Counted from the stretch's first letter, positions 8,303 through 17,103 are shown. The stretch: DNA of 64,000 nucleotides from Hymenobacter roseosalivarius DSM 11622 (GCF_900176135.1 NZ_FWWW01000047.1:18-64017); one strand, 5' to 3'. Numbers and translations are program-made. The notes: a model not told the origin generated them from the sequence alone.

Positions 8303-8392
8303 ATGCCCTGCGGTAAAAAGAGAAAGCGTCATAAAATCGCCACCCACAAGCGCAAGAAGCGTCTGCGCAAGAATCGTCACAAGAAGAAGTAA
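8303..8392 (+). CDS. 29-aa basic AURKAIP1/COX24-domain mini-protein
   Basis: This very short gene encodes MPCGKKRKRHKIATHKRKKR and then LRKNRHKKK, 29 residues of which well over half are Lys, Arg or His. The sequence matches the small Bacteroidota proteins annotated as AURKAIP1/COX24 domain proteins. They are related to the mitochondrial small-subunit protein mS38 and to mycobacterial bS22, so a ribosomal role is likely (family knowledge; not shown here). The gene runs ATG to TAA in frame with no alternative. It sits between the TPR gene and rng, its usual neighbourhood. It is easily missed because of its size. Confidence 0.85.
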   Translation: MPCGKKRKRHKIATHKRKKRLRKNRHKKK

Positions 8393-8499
8393 GCCCCGCG
8401 GGGTTAGCTGGCGGACGGTTGAGGCTTCAACCAAAGTCCGTTTATCTCTCATTTAGTATCTCTGAGAGTGGCTGGTTTGATGCTTTCCCCGTGGCTCGG

Positions 8500-8535
8500 A
8501 AGGGAAGCTGGTGCCTTGGCGCACTGGCTTCCCTT
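8500..8535 (+). other. Hairpin upstream of rng
   Basis: AAGGGAAGC pairs with GCTTCCCTT around an 18-base loop, with no strong T-run after it. It lies in the 200-base gap between the mini-protein and rng. It could be a weak terminator or, by analogy with the rne leader of Enterobacteria, an element through which RNase G controls its own message. The second idea is speculation. A GGGGGGCAAAT motif follows directly. Confidence 0.35.
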
Positions 8536-8595
8536 TGTGGGTTTCGGGGGGCAAATACAGGCGCTTTTGGGGAGATTAGTTAAGCTACCGAGACA

Positions 8596-10203
8596 TTGAG
8601 TAACGAATTAATCATTAATTCTGCTCAGGATGGCGAACGAATTGCCCTGCTCCAGGACAAGCGGCTCATCGAATACCATTTCGACCGCAACGACACCAAC
8701 TACTCTGTTGGTGACATCTTCCTGGGTACGGTCAAGAAAGTGATGCCCGGGCTGAACGCTGCGTTCATTGACATCGGGTATCAAAAAGACGCTTTTCTGC
8801 ACTACGGCGACCTGGGCGAGAATTTCCTGTCGCTGAATAAGTGGGTGAAAGGCGTGCAATCGCAGAAAACTACCGTCGGGCCTCTGAAGACATTTCAGTT
8901 TGAGGAGCCGCTCGACAAAGTCGGCAAGATCGACAACGTGCTCAAAAAAGGCCAGCAATTGCTGGTGCAAATCGTAAAGGAGCCGATTTCGACCAAAGGA
9001 CCGCGCCTGTCCACCGATATTTCGATGGCCGGCCGCTATTTGGTGCTGGTGCCGTTCTCCAATACGATCAGCGTTTCCAAGAAGATTGTCAGCCGCACGG
9101 AGCGGGATCGGCTCAAGCGCCTTATCGCCTCCATCAAGCCCGACAACTTTGGCGTTATCATCCGAACTGTAGCGGAGGGACGTGAGGTAGCCGAGCTGGA
9201 TAAGGACATGCAGAGCATGACCAGCAACTGGGAACAGCTCTTCCAGACCCTGCGCACCGCCAAGGAACGCGATAAGATTCTGGGTGAGCTGGGCCGCACT
9301 AGCTCTATGCTGCGCGATATGCTCAACGAGTCCTTCGATGCCATCACCGTGGACTCGGCACCGATGTACGAGGAGATGCGCAGCTACCTGGAGAAGATTG
9401 CCCCCGATAAGCTAGGTTTACTCAAGCATTACACCGGCAAGGTGAAGATGTTTGAGCATCTCAACATCGAGAAGCAGCTCAAAACCCTGTTTGGCAAAAC
9501 CGTGACCGTGCCCGGCGGCGGCTACCTCGTTATCGAGCACACCGAAGCCCTGCACGTCATCGACGTAAACTCGGGCAACAAGAGCAACCAGGAAAGCGAC
9601 CAGGAGGCGAATGCCCTGCACGTAAACATGTCGGCGGCCCGCGAAGTGGCCCGTCAGCTGCGTTTGCGGGATATGGGGGGCATTATCGTCGTCGATTTCA
9701 TTGACATGAAAGCGGCGGAGAGCCGCAAGAAGGTCGAGGATGCGGTGAAGGACATTATGAAGCACGACAAAGCGCGCTACACCATTTTGCCCATCACCAA
9801 ATTCGGCCTGCTGCAGATCACGCGGCAGCGTGTGCGGCCCGCCGAGAATATTATTACCGGTGAGCTATGCCCTACCTGTGGCGGCACGGGCAAGATTTCG
9901 GCCTCTATTCTCGTCACCGACGAGATTGAGAACAGCATCGAAGACTTGCTGATGACCCAGAATCAGTCGGGTATTACCCTGCACGTGCACCCTTTCCTGT
10001 ACGCATACTACACCAAAGGCTTGGTTTCCAAGCAGATGAAGTGGTATCTGAAGTATTATAAGTGGGTAAAAGTGACCAAGGACACCAGCCTGGGCCTCAC
10101 CGACTACCGCATTGAGGATGAGCGGGGCGAAGACATTGAGTTGCACTCACCCGCAGCGGCCATGGCCCGCCTCCAGGACCGCGAAATTGAGATTATAGAT
10201 TAA
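8596..10203 (+). CDS. rng: Ribonuclease G (RNase E/G family)
   Basis: An endoribonuclease that processes rRNA and decays mRNA. The start codon is TTG, chosen because MSNELIINSAQDGERIALLQ is the standard beginning of this family and no ATG is nearby. The S1 RNA-binding domain follows (VGDIFLGTVKKVMPGLNAAFIDIG, split by an insertion). The catalytic DNase I-like region has IDVNSG and VVDFIDMK, containing the Mg-binding aspartates. The zinc-link CPTCGGTG marks dimer formation. The protein ends at 535 residues with a small-domain tail and lacks the long scaffold of RNase E. An intrinsic terminator follows. Confidence 0.95.
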   Translation: MSNELIINSAQDGERIALLQDKRLIEYHFDRNDTNYSVGDIFLGTVKKVMPGLNAAFIDIGYQKDAFLHYGDLGENFLSLNKWVKGVQSQKTTVGPLKTFQFEEPLDKVGKIDNVLKKGQQLLVQIVKEPISTKGPRLSTDISMAGRYLVLVPFSNTISVSKKIVSRTERDRLKRLIASIKPDNFGVIIRTVAEGREVAELDKDMQSMTSNWEQLFQTLRTAKERDKILGELGRTSSMLRDMLNESFDAITVDSAPMYEEMRSYLEKIAPDKLGLLKHYTGKVKMFEHLNIEKQLKTLFGKTVTVPGGGYLVIEHTEALHVIDVNSGNKSNQESDQEANALHVNMSAAREVARQLRLRDMGGIIVVDFIDMKAAESRKKVEDAVKDIMKHDKARYTILPITKFGLLQITRQRVRPAENIITGELCPTCGGTGKISASILVTDEIENSIEDLLMTQNQSGITLHVHPFLYAYYTKGLVSKQMKWYLKYYKWVKVTKDTSLGLTDYRIEDERGEDIELHSPAAAMARLQDREIEIID

Positions 10204-10243
10204 GGACTAACGGTTTTTTCTGCGAAAAGCCCCTGACCAAGAA

Positions 10244-10283
10244 GAAAGCCCGCCGTGCTCTGGATGAGTAAGGCGGGCTTTTG
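10244..10283 (+). terminator. Intrinsic terminator after rng
   Basis: AAAGCCCGCC and GGCGGGCTTT form a ten-pair stem around a 17-base loop, ending in TTTT. It lies 40 bases after the rng stop. Confidence 0.75.
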
Positions 10284-10323
10284 CGTAGGATCTTATTGAG
10301 TTGACTGGTGTGCAGTACAAGAG

Positions 10324-10986
10324 TTAGAACTTGATGCCTAAGTCAAGCGCGACCTCCCCATTTTTAAGGGACACATCATTGAAATTAAGGGTCTTTTCAA
10401 AGTAGCGGTCCACATTAGCGAGACCATGGTGGTAGGAGAGACCGGCAAATACTTTGGTGCTCTGGCCCACCTGATATTCAGCCCCAAAACCGCCCAGCAA
10501 AGCGGCATCAGGAATGATGAAATGTTTGCTGGACTTTTCCCCGCCCGACTGATAGAACTTCTCGCCGTCTATGCGGGCTGCCACCAGACCACCAATTTTG
10601 CCCCCCAGCTGAAAATAAAGCTTGGTATCCGTAGTAATATCGTTGGTGAATAGCTTCACCGTCAGCGGTATTTCCAGGTATTGAAGGCTAATCTTCTGCT
10701 CGTTATCCTGCGTGACAATATTAGCTTGGTAAGAAACAGTGCCACCTTTGCTAGTGAGCTGCAAGCCCGTACCAAAGGCATAGTTTTGGCCGAAGAAATA
10801 ATCGACCACCAGTCCTCCACCAATGCCCAGCTTGCTTTTCTCCGATTTAAAACTGTATTGCTGGGGCGCGTCGGCCCGCAGATAAGCGACTGAGGGCGAA
10901 AGCTTGATGCCAATCTCGACTTGAGCGGAGGCTGTGCCGACAGTAGTGCCGAGCACCAGCAGGGCTAAAAGTATTTTTTTCATCAT
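10324..10986 (-). CDS. Outer-membrane beta-barrel protein (PorT/OmpX-like)
   Basis: A 220-residue protein with a clear signal peptide (KKILLALLVLGTTVGTASAQ) followed by alternating amphipathic strands and glycine turns. Examples are YFFGQNYAFGTGLQLTSKGG and LQYLEIPLTVKLFT, and the last strand is EVALDLGIKF. This matches the outer-membrane beta-barrel (PorT-like) families common in Bacteroidota. The cargo or partner is unknown. Two Met codons begin the gene. The second (10983) is equally likely. It is divergent from gldB, with a TATCTTTG box in the shared 83-base gap. Confidence 0.8.
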   Translation of the reverse strand: MMKKILLALLVLGTTVGTASAQVEIGIKLSPSVAYLRADAPQQYSFKSEKSKLGIGGGLVVDYFFGQNYAFGTGLQLTSKGGTVSYQANIVTQDNEQKISLQYLEIPLTVKLFTNDITTDTKLYFQLGGKIGGLVAARIDGEKFYQSGGEKSSKHFIIPDAALLGGFGAEYQVGQSTKVFAGLSYHHGLANVDRYFEKTLNFNDVSLKNGEVALDLGIKF

Positions 10987-11056
10987 TAAACGGATAAAAC
11001 GACATCTGAAACACGAAAGCTGACCAGCTGGCGTTTCGTTTTGGCTATTTTCGTCC

Positions 11057-11064
11057 CAAAGATA
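11057..11064 (-). promoter_or_regulatory. -7 element TATCTTTG of the beta-barrel gene
   Basis: On the minus strand TATCTTTG matches TAnnTTTG exactly. It lies about 70 bases before the barrel gene start and just outside the gldB coding region on the other strand. No good upstream TTTG was found. Confidence 0.45.
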
Positions 11065-11069
11065 GAACC

Positions 11070-12092
11070 GTGCATTATAAATCTGCCCCCTTGCGTACCT
11101 GTTTTGCCATTTGGTTCAGCGCTTTGTTGCTGCTGACTGGCTGTAAAAAGGCTACGACCTGCGAAACAAACCCGGAAGTAGCCCGCATCGATGCTCCCGT
11201 ACAAGTCGAGCGGCTAGAGCAATCATTCTTTGCTATTAAAAATGAGGCGGAGGCACAGCAATTCCTTGCGCGAAATCCGTTACTAGCTAACCAGTTCTTG
11301 CAGCGTCGGCAGTATCCCTCCGATGCGGCTCTGGCGGCTATCCTCACGCGCTTAGCTACTAACCCTGGTTTGCAGAAGCTAGGACGTGAGACACTAGCTG
11401 AATTCTCTAGCACCGACACCCTTCAGACGGAGCTAAAGCAGTTGATGCAGCACGTACGCTACTATTTCCCGACTTTTCGGGTGCCACCAGTAAAGACGTT
11501 TGTAAGCGGTCTGAGTCAGGATTTATTCGTGAACGACAGCCTGATGGTGCTCAGCCTTGACTTTTTCGTCGGCCCCAAAGCTAGCTACCGCCCCAATGTG
11601 CCGGCCTATATTTTGCGGCGCTATACACCCGCTCACCTACTGCCTACCGTCGCGCAGGCCATTTCCAGCAAGTACAACCAACCCGTACCCGCTAATCAGC
11701 AAACCATGCTTGGCGAGATGATACAGCTGGGGAAGTCGCTCTACTTCACCGAAAAAGTGTTGCCCTGCACGCCCGATTCTGTGCTTATTGGCTACACCGC
11801 CGACGAATTGGCTGGCTTGGAATTTAACGAAGGGAAAGTTTGGGCTCACTTTATTGAGAAAAAGCTGCTTTACAATAACAGTCCTTTCACTATTCAAAAA
11901 TACGTGAGTGAGCGGCCCAATGTGCCCGAAATCGCCAAAACGGCCCCCGGTCGCATTGGTGCCTGGGTGGGCTGGCAAATTGTGCGCAAGTATATGGAAA
12001 CCCATCCAAATGTGACGCTCGCTCAGCTCATGGCCCAGAAAGATCCGCAGGCTATTCTTAACGAGTCGCGTTACCGCCCAAAGCGGAAGTAA
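11070..12092 (+). CDS. gldB: Gliding motility lipoprotein GldB
   Basis: GldB is a lipoprotein needed for Bacteroidota gliding and T9SS-linked cell-surface motility. The 340-residue protein starts with GTG and has a signal peptide ending in the lipobox LLTGC (Cys25). The family features are present: VERLEQSFFAIKNEAEAQQF after the anchor, the central LSLDFFVGPKASYRPNVPAYI, and IGYTADELAGLEFNEGKVWAHFIEKKLLY. The C-terminus PGRIGAWVGWQIVRKYMETH resembles the DUF2268-like domain of the family. gldC, often adjacent in Flavobacterium, is not next to it here. GldD lies 6 kb away on the other strand. Confidence 0.9.
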   Translation: MHYKSAPLRTCFAIWFSALLLLTGCKKATTCETNPEVARIDAPVQVERLEQSFFAIKNEAEAQQFLARNPLLANQFLQRRQYPSDAALAAILTRLATNPGLQKLGRETLAEFSSTDTLQTELKQLMQHVRYYFPTFRVPPVKTFVSGLSQDLFVNDSLMVLSLDFFVGPKASYRPNVPAYILRRYTPAHLLPTVAQAISSKYNQPVPANQQTMLGEMIQLGKSLYFTEKVLPCTPDSVLIGYTADELAGLEFNEGKVWAHFIEKKLLYNNSPFTIQKYVSERPNVPEIAKTAPGRIGAWVGWQIVRKYMETHPNVTLAQLMAQKDPQAILNESRYRPKRK

Positions 12093-12159
12093 ATAGAAAG
12101 GGAAGTTGCTCTCAACGAATAGGCGAGGGGAAGTAAGAAGATAGTCTTTAGTTGCCGAA

Positions 12160-13368
12160 GTGCATATCGCGGTTTTCAGCCAGTATCACACCAACCCCGA
12201 TTGTCCGGCTACTAGTCGGCACTATACCCTGCTGGAGCATTTGGCCCGTACGCACCGCGTATCGCTGATTACAACACGCACTTGGGAGCCACAGCGCTTC
12301 ACCCAACAGTTTCCGTGGGTGCCGGAAGGCGTAGAGATGCGAGCCGCTGACGTACCCTATCACAATAAAATGGGTGTCGGCCGGCGGGCTTTAGCCTTTG
12401 GGCAATATGCCGCTTATGCCCTGCGCGAAGGACTGCGCCTGGATAAGCCCGATGTTATCTGGGGAATATCCACGCCACTGACGGCAGCCTGGGCCGCCGC
12501 GCAGGTAGCGCGCTTACGGCGGGTGCCGTGGGTATTTGAAGTACAAGACCTGTGGCCTTCCTTTCCCATCGCCATGGGCGCCGTACCGAATGCGTTTGCG
12601 CGAAAACAGCTGTTTGCCTTGGAGAAGAGCTTATATACCAGCGCAAAACATATTCTGCCTCTGTCGCCTGATATGTCACACTACATTGAGGCATTAGAAA
12701 TAAGCCCAGCTAAAATAACCACTGTCCTCAACGGCACCGACTTTCACTTAGCCACTGCGGCCACCGCTGCGGCAGTTGCCTCCCTGCGAGAGGAGCAGGG
12801 CCTAGCTGGTCGCCGAGTCGTACTATATGCGGGTACTTTTGGTCGGGCAAACGACATTCCGACGCTGGTAGCTGCCGCCGAAAAAATGGCCCCCAGCCAT
12901 CCCGATGTCACTTGGCTATTCATGGGGCACGGCTTTCATGAGCCTCTTATCCGAGCAGCTGCGGCCCGATGCGCAGGTATTCGCTTAATTGCCCCCCAGC
13001 CGCGCCACGCCGTATTCACTTGGTTTCGGTTGGCAGAAGTGTCGGTGGTTTCTTTCTTGAATCTGCCAGTGCTGGATGCTAATTCGCCGGCTAAATTTTA
13101 CGACAGCCTTGCGGTGGGTACGCCTGTAATAGTAACGAACCACGGCTGGACGAAAAAGTGGGTCGAAGACTACCAGTGTGGCTGGTACACCCCCGCCGGC
13201 GACGCACTCACGATGGCCTCATGCATAAGTGAGTTGTTGGCAATACCTGCAACTCTCAAGCAAGCAGGAGAAAAGGGAAAGACAGCAGCCTTACTGCACT
13301 TCGATAGGAACGGAATAGCTGCCAATGTTCAAACGGTGTTAGAAGATGCTGCATCTATTACCAACTAG
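12160..13368 (+). CDS. Glycosyltransferase family 4 (WbuB-like)
   Basis: A 402-residue GT-B fold sugar transferase. The N-terminal Rossmann half starts MHIAVFSQYHTNPDCPATSR, typical of WbuB/WcaI-like enzymes that build capsule or O-antigen. It includes PWVFEVQDLWPSFPIAMG. The C-terminal nucleotide-sugar half has VVLYAGTFGRANDIPTLVAA and SPAKFYDSLAVGTPVIVTN, the E-x7-E-like region of GT4 in altered form. The start is GTG at 12160. The donor and acceptor cannot be told from the sequence. It is isolated from any polysaccharide cluster: gldB is upstream and nth convergent downstream. Confidence 0.88.
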   Translation: MHIAVFSQYHTNPDCPATSRHYTLLEHLARTHRVSLITTRTWEPQRFTQQFPWVPEGVEMRAADVPYHNKMGVGRRALAFGQYAAYALREGLRLDKPDVIWGISTPLTAAWAAAQVARLRRVPWVFEVQDLWPSFPIAMGAVPNAFARKQLFALEKSLYTSAKHILPLSPDMSHYIEALEISPAKITTVLNGTDFHLATAATAAAVASLREEQGLAGRRVVLYAGTFGRANDIPTLVAAAEKMAPSHPDVTWLFMGHGFHEPLIRAAAARCAGIRLIAPQPRHAVFTWFRLAEVSVVSFLNLPVLDANSPAKFYDSLAVGTPVIVTNHGWTKKWVEDYQCGWYTPAGDALTMASCISELLAIPATLKQAGEKGKTAALLHFDRNGIAANVQTVLEDAASITN

Positions 13369-13381
13369 AACTACTTATGTA

Positions 13382-14110
13382 CTATGTTGTACTTATGTAA
13401 CTGCCATCTGAATCGCTGGGGGGAAATTCGGGCTCAGTTAAGGAAACAGCATTATCAGTCGAGGGCAATCCAAAGTGCTCCGCGTAGTACTTGCAGAAAT
13501 CAGTCAGGGGGCAAACAGCACATTTGGGCTGGCGAGCTACGCAAATGTAGCGGCCGTGCAGAATCAACCAGTGGTGAGCTTTCGGAATCAGCGTTTCGGG
13601 AATGTAGCGCACCAGCTCCTTTTCCACGGCCAGCGGCGTGGTGGCAGTGCGACTGACCAATCCCAGCCGATGCGACACGCGAAATACGTGCGTGTCCACG
13701 GCCATTGCCGGTTGATTATAGATAACAGAAACAACAACGTTGGCCGTTTTGCGACCGACGCCCGGCAGGCGCTGCAACTCCTCAATAGTGCTCGGTACTT
13801 CGCCGCCAAAATCATCCATCAGCATCTTACCCAAGCCGGCTAAGTGCTTTGCCTTATTGTTGGGGTAAGATACGCTGCGGATAAAGGGATAAACCTCCTC
13901 GGCCGAGACTGCGCCCAAATGGGCCGGAGTCGGAAACTGGCGTAGCAGCTCGGGCATCACCAGGTTTACCCGCTTGTCGGTACACTGGGCGCTGAGCACC
14001 ACGGCCACAATCAGTTCGTAGGGGTTGGAGTACTGTAGCTCCGTTTGCGGCTCGGGGAAGTGCGTGGTGAAGTAGTCCAGAAAGCGACGAAACCGTTCAG
14101 CCTTGCGCAT
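13382..14110 (-). CDS. nth: Endonuclease III
   Basis: A bifunctional DNA glycosylase/AP lyase for oxidised pyrimidines. From the ATG at 14110 it has 242 residues. The helix-hairpin-helix is LQRLPGVGRKTANVVV with the Schiff-base Lys121, and the catalytic Asp139 lies in AMAVDTHVFRVS. The [4Fe-4S] ligands are Cys190, Cys197, Cys200 and Cys206. An upstream in-frame ATG at 14140 lies in the loop of an intrinsic terminator, so 14110 is the better start. About 30 extra residues after the Fe-S loop form a polar tail. It faces the glycosyltransferase convergently. Confidence 0.94.
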   Translation of the reverse strand: MRKAERFRRFLDYFTTHFPEPQTELQYSNPYELIVAVVLSAQCTDKRVNLVMPELLRQFPTPAHLGAVSAEEVYPFIRSVSYPNNKAKHLAGLGKMLMDDFGGEVPSTIEELQRLPGVGRKTANVVVSVIYNQPAMAVDTHVFRVSHRLGLVSRTATTPLAVEKELVRYIPETLIPKAHHWLILHGRYICVARQPKCAVCPLTDFCKYYAEHFGLPSTDNAVSLTEPEFPPSDSDGSYISTT

Positions 14111-14169
14111 AAAAAAGAGGGAATGAGAATGAAGCAGCAAAATACGCTACTCTCGTTACTCATTCCCTC
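14111..14169 (-). terminator. Intrinsic terminator after the sigma-factor operon
   Basis: Minus-strand sense: GAGGGAATGAG and CTCATTCCCTC pair perfectly around a 31-base loop and are followed by six T. It ends on the base before the nth start codon and 11 bases past the stop of the 76-aa gene. Confidence 0.75.
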
Positions 14170-14179
14170 CGCTTCTCTT

Positions 14180-14410
14180 TTACGACGGCGTCAGAAAGGT
14201 GCGTGAATACTGTAGAATGGCTCGGGTGGTTGCGGCCCGCGGGCCACGCTGCAAGCTGTTGAGGCAGCGCTGAGCCAGCAGCAAGTCGGCACAGCGGGCA
14301 GCTAGATCAGCATCGTGCGTCAAGGCTTGCTCTACTTCCTGGCGCTGCTCATCCGGCAACTCGTTGTACACGTACCGGATCAGTTTCTCGTGGGTAAATG
14401 TTTTGATCAT
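14180..14410 (-). CDS. Small protein coupled to the ECF sigma factor (76 aa)
   Basis: A 76-residue protein starting MIKTFTHEKLIRYVYNELPD. Its first half resembles the N-terminal helical part of anti-sigma-factor zinc-finger proteins (a short helix pair with ELPDEQRQEVEQAL), but I see no HxxxCxxC metal motif and no membrane segment. The start at 14410 overlaps the end of the sigma gene by 62 bases in another frame, so translation is probably coupled. A longer frame exists to 14503 but would lie deeper in the sigma gene. The likely role is in controlling, or responding with, the sigma factor. This is inferred from context alone. Confidence 0.65.
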   Translation of the reverse strand: MIKTFTHEKLIRYVYNELPDEQRQEVEQALTHDADLAARCADLLLAQRCLNSLQRGPRAATTRAILQYSRTFLTPS

Positions 14411-14984
14411 AGAAAACGGGTTGTGCGGCCATTTTTTTCCGCAGGTTGATAAGCGCGTAGCGCATCCTCCCCAGAGCGGTATTAATGCTGACCCCCGTTG
14501 CATCGGCGATTTCCTGAAAGCTCATATCGCCGTAATGACGCATAATAAGCACTTCCTTCTGCGCCGCGGGCAGGTCCTGAATTAATTCGCGCAACCGGGC
14601 ATGGGTCTCTTCGCGGGTGATGGTCGCTTCCGCGCCCTCTTCCGCTAAAGCCAACGAATTAAAGGCGTGGCTTGTTGTATCAAGACTCAATAAAGGCTTA
14701 CGTTTTTCGCGGCGGAAGCAGTCAATGGCCAAATTATGGGCAATGCGACAAATCCAGGAAGAAAACTTTCCTTCTTCATTATAGCGTCCACCCTTCATGG
14801 TGTGGATGGCTTTTATAAACGTGTCTTGCAGTAAGTCTTCGGCAGCGGCTTCATCGCGCACGATGAGCATGATAGTAGTGAAGACGCGGGCTTTATGCCG
14901 CTCCAGCAAGAGAGCGAAAGCATCTTCTTTGCCGGCTATGTAGAGCGAAATCAACGCGGAATCACTCGGCTGCATGGTTTCCAT
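14349..14984 (-). CDS. ECF-type RNA polymerase sigma factor
   Basis: A 211-residue sigma-70 family protein with region 2 (LLERHKARVFTTIMLIVRD, then LLQDTFIKAIHTM) and region 4 (LIMRHYGDMSFQEIADATG with the recognition helix SINTALGRMRYAL). There is no region 1 or 3, so it belongs to the extracytoplasmic-function group. A 40-residue polar tail after region 4 overlaps the next gene. The start could be the ATG at 14984 or the one at 14975. No membrane anti-sigma with a FecR domain lies nearby, so the signal it answers to is unknown. Confidence 0.9.
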   Translation of the reverse strand: METMQPSDSALISLYIAGKEDAFALLLERHKARVFTTIMLIVRDEAAAEDLLQDTFIKAIHTMKGGRYNEEGKFSSWICRIAHNLAIDCFRREKRKPLLSLDTTSHAFNSLALAEEGAEATITREETHARLRELIQDLPAAQKEVLIMRHYGDMSFQEIADATGVSINTALGRMRYALINLRKKMAAQPVFYDQNIYPRETDPVRVQRVAG

Positions 14985-15665
14985 AAAGGCTACGGGTTAA
15001 GAGAACGTAGAGCTTTAGGTCAAATAGTGCAGTTTGCCGGTGAAAGAGAAGATTCTTATAAAAAGATAACTGGGAGAGTCAAATGTATAAAACTAGTTGA
15101 CCAAATACAACGTGATAGAGAATCTGTTAAAATATTTTTTCTGAGCGATTCAAAACAAATTATTAAATATTGTAAATCAAATATTTATTATTTCTAGTTC
15201 TCAAAAACTAATAAAAGTAACTGCCACAAACGCCCCAGATACAAGCTAGTAGCGTATTGGCCACTGAGCAATAACAACACCGTAATGCCGCAGCTAACAA
15301 GATTTAGTAAGTAACGCCCGGTAATTCTGTCATTATCTCGTGCGCTCGGTCGATTTATTGTCGTAAGCAACCACCGCTGAAATACTCATACGAATCTGCG
15401 GGGCAACCCGGATTTAGTACAATAGCCAAGAGTATGACTCAAAAAAGCCCCCCAGCGTTTGATCTAGTCATGAGCCGTAATCAGAAGTAGTTATTCTATC
15501 GTTCACCACGCACCTCACGACGCTTCATTTGCCTGCTAGTTGTAGTTGCACAGCTATATAAAAAAGACTTCTGAGTCTCGTTTGTACTCAGAGCCAACCC
15601 ATTAACAAACCTGGAGTAACAATCCTGCCGGTACGCAATATACCTGCTTTCCAGGAGGGTTGCGC
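14985..15665. other. Long non-coding gap
   Basis: About 680 bases lie between the divergent sigma-factor and MFS genes. The first 230 bases are strongly AT-rich. The remainder has average composition. It contains one copy of the short motif AAAAAAGCCCCCCAGC (15441-15456). I found no tRNA, no long repeat and no credible coding frame. An unrecognised small RNA is possible, but nothing shows it. Confidence 0.4.
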
Positions 15666-15673
15666 TACCTTTG
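15666..15673 (+). promoter_or_regulatory. -7 element TACCTTTG of the MFS gene
   Basis: Exact match to TAnnTTTG, 28 bases before the ATG at 15701. It overlaps an in-frame upstream ATG at 15671, which argues against that codon as the start. No clear -33 TTTG was seen. Confidence 0.55.
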
Positions 15674-15700
15674 GCCCCGATTTCGACCTGCGTTTTTCCT

Positions 15701-16993
15701 ATGTCCGTTCTTTCCCCTGCCGGGCCCCACGATCCATACGCCGCCCTGCGGCTGCCTGAGTTCCGACGCTTGTTGTCGGCCCGCGTGTGCATGACCGTCG
15801 CTACCCAGATTCAGGGGGTGGTGGTGAGCTGGCAAATGTTTCAGCTTACAAATGATCCGCTGGCGCTAGGCCTGATTGGCTTGGCCGAAGCAATCCCGAG
15901 TATTGTGGTGTCGCTTTACGCCGGACATGTGGCCGACTCGGTACGTCGCAAGAATATTATCGTGGCTGCCGTCACGGCTTTGCTTTTCTGCTCGGTGACG
16001 TTGTTTCTGCTCACCCGTCCTGTTGGGTCGTGGCTGCTGGCCAAAGATCAGTTTTACACCCTGCCGCTGTATGCCGTCATTTTTGTCAGTGGCATCGCGC
16101 GCGGCTTTCTGGGGCCGGCCCTGTTTTCCTTCATGCCCCAGCTTATTCCCGACCGTGAGCGGCTATCAAACGCCATTACCTGGAACAGCACCACGTATCA
16201 GGCGGCTGCGGTACTCGGACCAGCTATTGGGGGGCTTTTATTTGCCAAGGCCGGCATCAATACCGCTTATGGTGTCGATGCGGTGCTGATGGCGCTGGCG
16301 CTGCTGCTGTACGGGAGTATTGCTAGCCGCGCGTTGCCCCCAATAGAAGGCGAGCGGCTAAATTTGAAGGAAAGTATTCTGTCGGGCGTGCAGTTTATTT
16401 TTAGCAACCAGCTGGTGCTGGCCGCTTTGTCGCTCGATCTGTTTGCGGTGCTCTTTGGGGGAGCGGTAGCACTGTTGCCCATTTTTGCCGACACTATTCT
16501 GCGTACGGGCCCCGAAGGGCTGGGCTACCTGCGTGCCGCCCCGGCCGTGGGGTCGGTGCTGATGGCTGTGCTGATGACCTACTACCCGCTGAGGCGTCAG
16601 GCCGGGCGCAAGCTATTGTGGGCCGTGGCCGGCTTTGGCGTCGCGACCATTTGCTTCGCGCTGTCGCGTAATTTCTGGCTGTCCTTAGTATTGCTGTTCC
16701 TCACTGGTGCCTTCGATGCCGTCTCAGTTATCGTCCGCTCTACGCTGTTGCATACCTTCACGCCAGAACACATGAAAGGCCGCGTATCGGCCGTGAACAA
16801 TATTTTTATCGGTTCATCCAACGAAATCGGCTCCTTCGAATCAGGGGCAGCAGCCCGACTTATGGGTGTGGTGCCGTCCGTCATATTTGGTGGCGCTATG
16901 ACGCTATTGGTAGTGGGAATCACTGCTATTAAAGCCGATAAGCTACGTCGCCTAGACCTGACACCTGAGCCCAAGCCGGTTGCAGCAGTCTAG
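15701..16993 (+). CDS. MFS exporter (EntS-like)
   Basis: A major facilitator superfamily permease of 430 residues with about 12 hydrophobic helices. It matches the MFS_3/EntS group, which exports siderophores and drugs. The features are the N-terminal YAALRLPEFRRLLSARVCMT, the helix 2-3 loop GHVADSVRRKNII (motif A), GIARGFLGPALFSFMPQLIP and HMKGRVSAVNNIFIGSSNEIGSFESG near helix 11. I chose the ATG at 15701 because the upstream one lies in the promoter. The substrate is not known. No siderophore genes are nearby, and the gene stands alone between a long gap and the convergent hydrolase pair. Confidence 0.88.
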   Translation: MSVLSPAGPHDPYAALRLPEFRRLLSARVCMTVATQIQGVVVSWQMFQLTNDPLALGLIGLAEAIPSIVVSLYAGHVADSVRRKNIIVAAVTALLFCSVTLFLLTRPVGSWLLAKDQFYTLPLYAVIFVSGIARGFLGPALFSFMPQLIPDRERLSNAITWNSTTYQAAAVLGPAIGGLLFAKAGINTAYGVDAVLMALALLLYGSIASRALPPIEGERLNLKESILSGVQFIFSNQLVLAALSLDLFAVLFGGAVALLPIFADTILRTGPEGLGYLRAAPAVGSVLMAVLMTYYPLRRQAGRKLLWAVAGFGVATICFALSRNFWLSLVLLFLTGAFDAVSVIVRSTLLHTFTPEHMKGRVSAVNNIFIGSSNEIGSFESGAAARLMGVVPSVIFGGAMTLLVVGITAIKADKLRRLDLTPEPKPVAAV

Positions 16994-17103
16994 ATATTGA
17001 AGTGCGCTTATAAGCTTACAAACGAAACTTGCTCAACCTTTTCTACGTGCATTATCTGCGCCGAGGAGAGGCTGAGCAAGCTCATGTTAGAAAGCCAAAA
17101 ACG

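Noticed and set aside
8596..8598. RNase G start at TTG treated as a promoter artefact
   Set aside because: Unlike the other TTG cases, no TAnnTTTG box overlaps it, and MSNELIINS is the normal family start, so the TTG is accepted.
14985..15665. Search for tRNA or a riboswitch in the long gap
   Set aside because: No cloverleaf, no TTCGAATC-type loop and no known riboswitch core was seen.
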